Source: Austropuccinia psidii (lineage: Eukaryota > Basidiomycota > Pucciniomycetes > Pucciniales > Sphaerophragmiaceae). Taken from it: 64,000 bases of DNA. The translations under genes were made by a program, and so were the position numbers. Within the stretch, counting starts at the first letter, position 1. The number at the start of each line of letters is the position of its first letter. Below, in pieces: positions 58,090-64,000 of the stretch. The notes below the pieces were generated by a model. The model made no database searches. It was not told the origin of the DNA and saw only the letters and a program-made list of their open reading frames with translations. The stretch spans positions 18,316,975 to 18,380,974 of the forward strand of contig JALGQZ010000011.1 in the NCBI GenBank assembly GCA_023105745.1. Reading direction: 5' to 3'.

Positions 58090-61000
58090 TTGTAAACCAC
58101 TCTAGAATCAGTAGTCCTAGTAATAGAAACATTACCCCCACTCAGACTAAAAATAACATTATCACATCTGAGAGCAACATCAACAGTGACACACTGTGGT
58201 TGCAAATGTCCCAATATGCTGAGCAATCTGCAAAGCAGGCTGCAGAATTTTCAGCTGCCCAAGAGAGGATGAGAAAAACTCAAGCCTCATTGGAGCAGAT
58301 AGTTAAAAACGTTCAGGAAGGATATGCTCAACTGAGCAAAGCCTCTGAAGAAACAAACAAGAGACTGAATCAAGTCTCTGAAGAACAACACCATAGCAGC
58401 ACAGACAGGGAGTGTCTGAACCAAGACATCAACAAATTGTCTGATGCCTACCATAGCTTAAAGCCCCAACCACAAGGCCAAGCTATGGAGAATCCATATC
58501 AACCAGATGACATCAAACCAGATGCCATATTGTTGAATAAGGCAAGATCTCCATCACAATACCAGGATGGAGATGGCATGTCTTATTCAGGGAAGGAAGC
58601 CTTGAAACAGCTTCCTGAGGCCTCAAGCTGGCCCAAATTCTCTGGATCAGGAGAATATGATCATATGGAACTCATAGATTATATTGATGGACTCTTCATT
58701 GATGTACCAAGCATACCAGATTACTGGATTACTGCTAGACTGAATACTGCATTGAAAGGTCATGCAAGTATATGGTACACTGAAATGAAAGAAATCCATG
58801 GCAGAAGAAATTGGCCATGGTGGAAGAGTCAAATAATCCAAAAGTACAGTAATGGAACTTGGATATGGCAAAAGACCATGTCATTTGAAAATGACAAATA
58901 CTCTGTGGACAAAGATCCATATGAGTGGTGTGCTAGACAGTCTAAAAGACTTAAAGCCATTGATCCTCAAATGAACATTCAAATGAGGAATCATAAACTT
59001 CTGACACAACTGCCAGGAGAAGTAGAGCATGCAGTAAAGTGCAGATGCAACCAAAATTGCACTCTAGATGACATAGCCAATACCTTACAAGACATAAGGA
59101 AGAGGACTAATATAGGGAAATTCACCCCATATAGAAGCAATAGTTTCAAAGAGAAACAACCTTTCAGGGTAGAGTTTAAAGACAAACCCAGAGAAAGAGT
59201 GGCAGAAGTGGCAAAGAAGAAGAATTCTTGTCACAATTGTGGTTCAACAGACCACTATGCCAACAACTGTCCAAAAGCAAAGAAGAAAGTCTATGCTATA
59301 GAAAAAGTCCCTGAAGAAGAACCTCCAACAGAGGATTCTGAATCAGACTCTATGGGTGATGCCATCAGAGAACCATCTTATGAGGATCAAGACCCAAGAG
59401 AGGAATTTCTAGTGGAATACCAAGAGGAAACCACACTAGAAATCCAGGATATACAGTTGGAAGCAGGCATGCCACAAGACACTGCCAACAAGAACTTGTG
59501 TAAACACACACAGGATGCACAAACATTCCTGGTTACACCAACCAAAGGAATGGCATATATACATGGAACAGCCACAAAAATGACTGTATGTATTGACAAT
59601 GCTCAGCACCCACTGATCATTGACAGTGGAGCACACTGCTCCATAGTGGCCAGAAAATATCTGGATAACCACTTCCCAAACTGGGAAAAAGAACTCTTGC
59701 CCACCAGGGCAAAGAACTTTAAGAGTGCATCTGGAAAGATGACCTCTATTGGGACAATTATCAAAGAGATAATTATACCCCACAGAAAAGGTAATATCAG
59801 ACTCAACCCAGAGATTGTAGTGCTTGAAGATGCCCACATCCAAGGGTTTTTACTGGGAACAGATTACCAGAGGATTTATGGCATAGATATTTACAATTGT
59901 AAAAATAGGCATATTACCATTGGTACTAACAAGGAAAAGAAATTTTCTCTTGATATATACCAGATATCTTCTCAGGACCCACTGGAAGAACTTCTGAAAG
60001 AATTCAGAGAGGGACAGTTTAGCACTACCCTCACCAGTAAACAAAAGCTATGTTTACTGAAGATGCTGAGGAAGAATAGACCAGCATTTGCCATTGTTGA
60101 AGAACCATTAGGCAAGATCAAAAGCCATGATATAGAGCTATATCTGGATGTAGAAAGGCCTTATCCACCCATGTTAAGGAGACCTCCTTACCCAGCAAGT
60201 CTGGAGACCAGGAAAGAGATTGAGAAACATATCAATGAACTCCTGGACATGGATGTCATTAGGAAGATTGGACATAATGAAATAGTGGAAATCACCACTC
60301 CTGTCCTAATCACCTGGCATGATGGCAAGTCTAGATTGTGTGGAGACTTCAGAGCCATGAACAACTACACAAAAGCAGACAGGTACCCTATACCAAGGAT
60401 ACCTCATGCCTTGGATAAATTAGCCAAAGCCAAATACATAACCAAGATCGATTGTATGAAGGGCTTCCACCAAAATGGAGTTAAACCAAACTCCATGAAA
60501 TTACTCAGAATCATATGCCATATGGGCATATATGAGTACACCAGGATGCCATTTGGCATCAAGAATGCACCAGCCCACTTCCAAAGGATGATGGACACCA
60601 TATATCAAGAAGAAATAATGGAAGGCTGGATGGTAGTGTATATTGATGATATCATTATATACTCAGATACATCGGAAGACCATGTACAATACATAGACAG
60701 AGTGCTAAATAATTGTACACCCATCAATCTGAAAATTTCACTTAAAAAGTGTAGTTTTGGCCAACAAGAGCTACTAGCTCTAGGACAAAAAGTCTCAGGC
60801 CTTAGTCTGGCAATTGACCAGAACAAAGTAGCAGCAGTACTGCAAAAGCCAGTACCAAAGAACATCAAAGAGATGCAATCTTTCCTTGGGTTTGCTAGCT
60901 ACTATAGAAACCACATTAAGAACTTTGCACACATGACTAGTAGTTTATCCAAGTTATGCTCAAAGGATGTAGTTTTTGAAATAACCAAGGAGAGGAGGGA

Positions 61001-61304
61001 TGCATATGAGAGGATCAAATATGAACTCACAAATGCACCTGTGCTCATCTTGCCTGACTTTGAACTACCATTCAAGTTATATATAGATGCAGCATGCAGC
61101 CAGGGCTTGGGAGCAGCCCTTCACCAAAGACAAATTGTGGATGGTGAACCAAGAGAAGGTGTAATATGTTACATCTCCAGGCAGCTGAAAGATTCAGAAG
61201 CCAGGTATGGGGCCACCCAGACAGAATGTCTATGTCTAGTCTGGGCTCTAGAAAAACTCCATTATTATTTGGAGGGTGCAGTCTTTGAAGTCTACACAGA
61301 CTGA
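57369..61304 (+). pseudogene. Gypsy-5 gag-pol: Gag, protease, RT, RNase H (nearly intact)
   Basis: One frame of 1312 codons from ATG 57369, broken only by TAA 57591-57593 (gypsy-4 has CCA there), then open to TGA 61302-61304. Residues from 57369: Pro/Ser/Arg-rich region 1-250; coiled region ~270-380; capsid from ~433 (ELIDYIDGLFIDV); CCHC knuckle CHNCGSTDHYANNC ~620; protease IIDSGAHCSIV ~752; RT with KIDCMKGFH and YIDD ~1091; RNase H from ~1231 (YIDAACSQGLGAAL). All catalytic residues checked are present. The TGA follows EVYTD inside RNase H and is shared with gypsy-4, so the cut is not unique to this copy. First ~700 nt overlap ORF1 in another frame. Confidence 0.92.
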
Positions 61305-63223
61305 ACAGCCTTGAAGACTTTACTAAACATGAAGACTACTAATAGACACATGCTGAGATGGCAAATAGCCATCCAGGAGTATAGAGGGAACATGACCATC
61401 ATATACAAGGAAGGTAAAAGCCATACCAATGCAGATGGCTTAGCAGATGGCCACTGGACAATGTCAAAAGCAATCCAGCTTATTACTCTGAAGTTTCTGC
61501 AAAAATTCCTATCCATTTTATGGAAATAAATAGGAAGAAGAACTTCAGATTCTCTGAATGGGCACCAGGGAGTGGTAACCTTGACAGTGGAAACACTGAT
61601 TCAGAAGGGACAGAAACCCCAATACTGGGAATAAGTTCCTCAGAACTGCACAATGAATTTTTCAATGCAGTACTGAAATCTTATGCGAAACACAAACAGT
61701 GTAGCATACTACTCCAACTCCTTCAACAAAAATACAGGAGCCCAGAACTGGAAACCCAGCTGGAGGAACCCTGGTTGAGGGCCTATAAGGACAATTAATT
61801 CTTCCCTATAGATGGCCTGATTTATCACAGAGAAAAGCACACCAGTGCACTCACAGTGATAGACAGAGACCACATCTCTTTAATCCTGCAGGAATGCCAT
61901 GACTACCCCTATATGGGACACATGAGTGAGGACAGGACTAAAGAGAGGGTAGCAAGCACAGCTTGGTGGCCCAAGTGGGAGCAAGAGTTGAGTTAATACA
62001 TCAACACTTGTGAAAGATGCCAAAAGGCAAATAGAAAACATGGGAAGAAATATGGGTTACTTGAACATATAGAAGAACCCAAGCAACCATGGGAAACCAT
62101 CAACATGGACTGGGTTACAGGACTTGTCCCAGGAGGCAAAGAAAACTACAATGCCTGTTTAATCATAGTTGATAGGTTCAGCAAGAGCATGAGGTGTCTA
62201 CCATGCCATAAAGAAGACAAAGCCATCGACACTGCTCTGTTATTCTGGAATAACATCATATCCACCTGTGGAGTCCCCAAGATCATAATTAGTGACAGGG
62301 ACCCAAAATTCACATCTGAATTTTGGACCAACTTATATGACATGCTTGGCACCAAGCTTGCCTCTTCCACAGCTTACCATCCCCAAACAGATGGCCTAGC
62401 TGAAAGGATGATCCAAACAATGGAGGACATCCTCAGAAGGTTCTGTGCCTATGGCATGGAATACAAGGACCATGAGGGATACACCCATGATTGGGTTACC
62501 CTCTTACCAGCAGTCCAGCTGGCTTATAACACAAGCCAGCACTCTACCACAGGAAAAACACCTGCACTGGTAGAGAAAGGGTGGAATCCCCTGTTACCTG
62601 TGGATCACCTGAAGAAAAATCTTCTGACCATCCACCCCGGAGCCAAAGACTTCCATGATATGTGGAAGAAAGCCTGTGATACTGCAGCCAAATGCATAGC
62701 TGAGGCCAAAGAGTATAACAAGCAGAGGTGGGACAAATCACATATGGAACCTGACTTCAAGGAAGGGGACCAGGTGTTAGTGTCTACACTGAACTTCAAC
62801 AATCTCAAAGGACCCAAGAAAATGAGAGACTCATTTGTAGGGCCCTTCACTATCATTAAGCTGATAGGGAAGAATGCAGTAGAGGTCAAGCTCACTGAGG
62901 AGTTTTCTAGGAAACACCCAGTCTTTCCAGTGAGCCTGGTCAAACCATACTTCCAAACAGAGGAGGATAAATTCCCCTCCAGGAAGAGAAACATCACTCC
63001 ACCAGAAATAGTGGAAGTAGAAGACTCTCCTGGACCTGTGAGTAAAATCATCAGGGCCAGAAAAATCAGACTTAATGGAAAGGACCAAAGACAATACCTA
63101 GTCAGATTCAAAAACCAGACAGCTGATAAAGACAAATGGTTGGCAGAGGATGCCATACCAGATGGGAACCTTCATTTAAGGAGATTCAGAGCCTCTAGGA
63201 GGACTGAACAGTCTCATCAATGA
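61305..63223 (+). pseudogene. Gypsy-5 RNase H end, linker, integrase and chromodomain-like tail
   Basis: After the TGA the frame continues in phase ([18 protein letters not shown]) until a 1-nt loss near 61437, which shifts it. The linker resumes at 61520 ([14 protein letters not shown]). TAA 61796-61798 is shared with gypsy-4; TAA 61993-61995 (gypsy-4 GAA) is private. Integrase then runs open to 63223: D in [11 protein letters not shown] (~62108), D in ISDRDPKFT (~62297), E in [13 protein letters not shown] (~62402), [10 protein letters not shown], and a chromodomain-like tail with QYLVRFKNQ and [10 protein letters not shown]. Integrase chemistry residues are intact. Confidence 0.9.
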
Positions 63224-63247
63224 TGAGCCTTTTTTAGATGGAGGGTA
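63224..63247 (+). promoter_or_regulatory. Gypsy-5 polypurine tract
   Basis: The purine-rich AGATGGAGGGTA directly precedes the 3' LTR TGTCAG. The gypsy-4 equivalent adjoins 39938. Confidence 0.65.
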
Positions 63248-64000
63248 TGTCAGCCTGTGACTCAAAACCAGAGCACAAGCATGACAGCCAAAATACCATA
63301 AACCAATGGTATAGCCAAAATACCACCAAAACATGGAGCTGAGCCAAATTAGCTCAAAAGGTATCAAAAGAAAGAGGAAGCTCACCTCTTTCTGAAAATA
63401 TAAGTCCCATCACCATAGGACAAGAAATAACAAATTTATTCCTGCCCAAAGTTATTGCTGAGCATAAACCTTAATTTTCACCTCTCATTTAAAATCTAGA
63501 AGGAGAGGCTTAACCCCATCAAATGGGTATTCAAAATGAAGCTCTAAGCCAGGGCTATCTAATGGTGCTAGCCAAACTGAGCTAGCACCAGTATTACTTG
63601 AGTTATGGTCAAATTCAGACCAAATACGGGTGAACAAAACATTCACCTCTCATCTAACTTTTACAGTTTTAGTGTGAGATACTTAAAGTGGGGTCTTTTT
63701 GAAAATAGCACAATCAGGGCTATCTGATGGTGCCATCCATTTCCTCATAGCTCAACTACAACAGAAGTTATTGGCCAAACAAGCTTAAATAACTTTGTCA
63801 TATGTAATGATAACCATGTCAAGTTGGGTACCATTGTTTAGAGCTCATACAGAGCTATTCAATGAACCAATTTTGAGCTTGATATCTGAAAAACTGACAG
63901 AGTTATGACCATTTTAAGGTCAAAATCCCACCTGCTGTCATATACAGCCTTACGATGGGATAATATCCCATAACCATGAATATGAGGTGTAAAATAGACA
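63248..64000 (+). repeat. Gypsy-5 3' LTR (short subtype), partial
   Basis: It starts TGTCAGCCTGTG and leaves the window after 753 bp. It lacks the ~50-bp block (junction at about 63786) present in its 5' LTR and shares GTCATATGTAAT with the gypsy-4 5' LTR. Confidence 0.93.

Larger units (their letters stand above)
55003..64000 (+). mobile_element. Gypsy-5: Ty3/gypsy element, 3' LTR cut by window end
   Basis: 5' LTR 55003-56429, primer site, leader intron, ORF1, overlapping gag-pol, integrase to 63223, polypurine tract and 3' LTR from 63248. Inverted relative to gypsy-4 and very similar to it. The gag-pol frame is open for 1229 codons (57615-61304). The right target duplication lies outside the window; the left flank is ATATT (54998-55002). 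Confidence 0.95.

Noticed and set aside
63176..63385. Open frames repeated in every LTR of the gypsy-4/5 family (for example minus 63385-63176 and 55140-54919, MSFLFLLIPFELIWL...)
   Set aside because: They are antisense frames of LTR DNA, reappear only because the LTR is repeated, and end in non-homologous flanks.
38514..64000. Simple inversion between gypsy-4 and gypsy-5 as full explanation of the LTR subtypes
   Set aside because: Gypsy-4 has matching ATGCG on both sides and gypsy-3 LTR sequence continues across it, which an inversion would have disrupted.
1..64000. CRISPR arrays or prokaryotic operons
   Set aside because: No regularly spaced conserved repeats with unique spacers; gene content and introns are fungal-transposon-like.

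Overview
The window is a retrotransposon-dominated, gene-poor stretch of a eukaryotic genome. It is AT-rich, introns are short with GT...AG ends, and every recognisable coding region belongs to a transposable element. The proteins of the two youngest gypsy elements are ones I recognise as typical of rust fungi (Pucciniales), most likely Austropuccinia psidii. That attribution is from memory and unverified. I found no host housekeeping gene, rRNA, tRNA or CRISPR array.

Layout. 1-6276: decayed non-coding DNA with an LTR end (to 647) and a complete solo LTR (3891-5326). 6277-25313: one PIF/Harbinger DNA transposon, recognisable by matching terminal inverted repeats. It holds a broken HARBI1-like transposase and an opposite-strand gene with a Myb/SANT-like start, and is inflated from about 6.7 kb to 19 kb by two Ty1/copia insertions. 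Copia-1 (9468-16577, TSD TCAGT) has its own 3' LTR split by a 2-kb solo LTR (14412-16433, TSD GATTG). Copia-2 (18408-23582, minus strand, TSD ACTAA) keeps a 1201-codon open frame but has lost catalytic residues. 25318-27815: 3' end of a gypsy element. 29215-48394: gypsy-3, a decayed chromovirus on the minus strand, whose right LTR is split by gypsy-4 (38514-48072, TSD ATGCG). 48395-55002: non-coding DNA with a degenerate hairpin-bearing repeat and one unrecognised ORF. 55003-64000: gypsy-5, same family as gypsy-4 but inverted, leaving the window inside its 3' LTR.

How the parts work together. Gypsy-4 and gypsy-5 share an unusual layout. A roughly 546-nt leader intron, if removed, assembles the ORF1 start codon at the splice junction. 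A second 68-nt intron contains both the stop of the short ORF1 form and the ATG of the gag-pol frame. Splicing it would extend ORF1 in a frame overlapping gag-pol by about 700 nt; retaining it would expose gag-pol through a stop-start junction. Both copies keep all splice signals, are almost devoid of CpG, share two in-frame stops at identical pol positions, and carry mismatched LTR pairs. This predicted splice-gated, dual-frame expression system is the most interesting content of the window.
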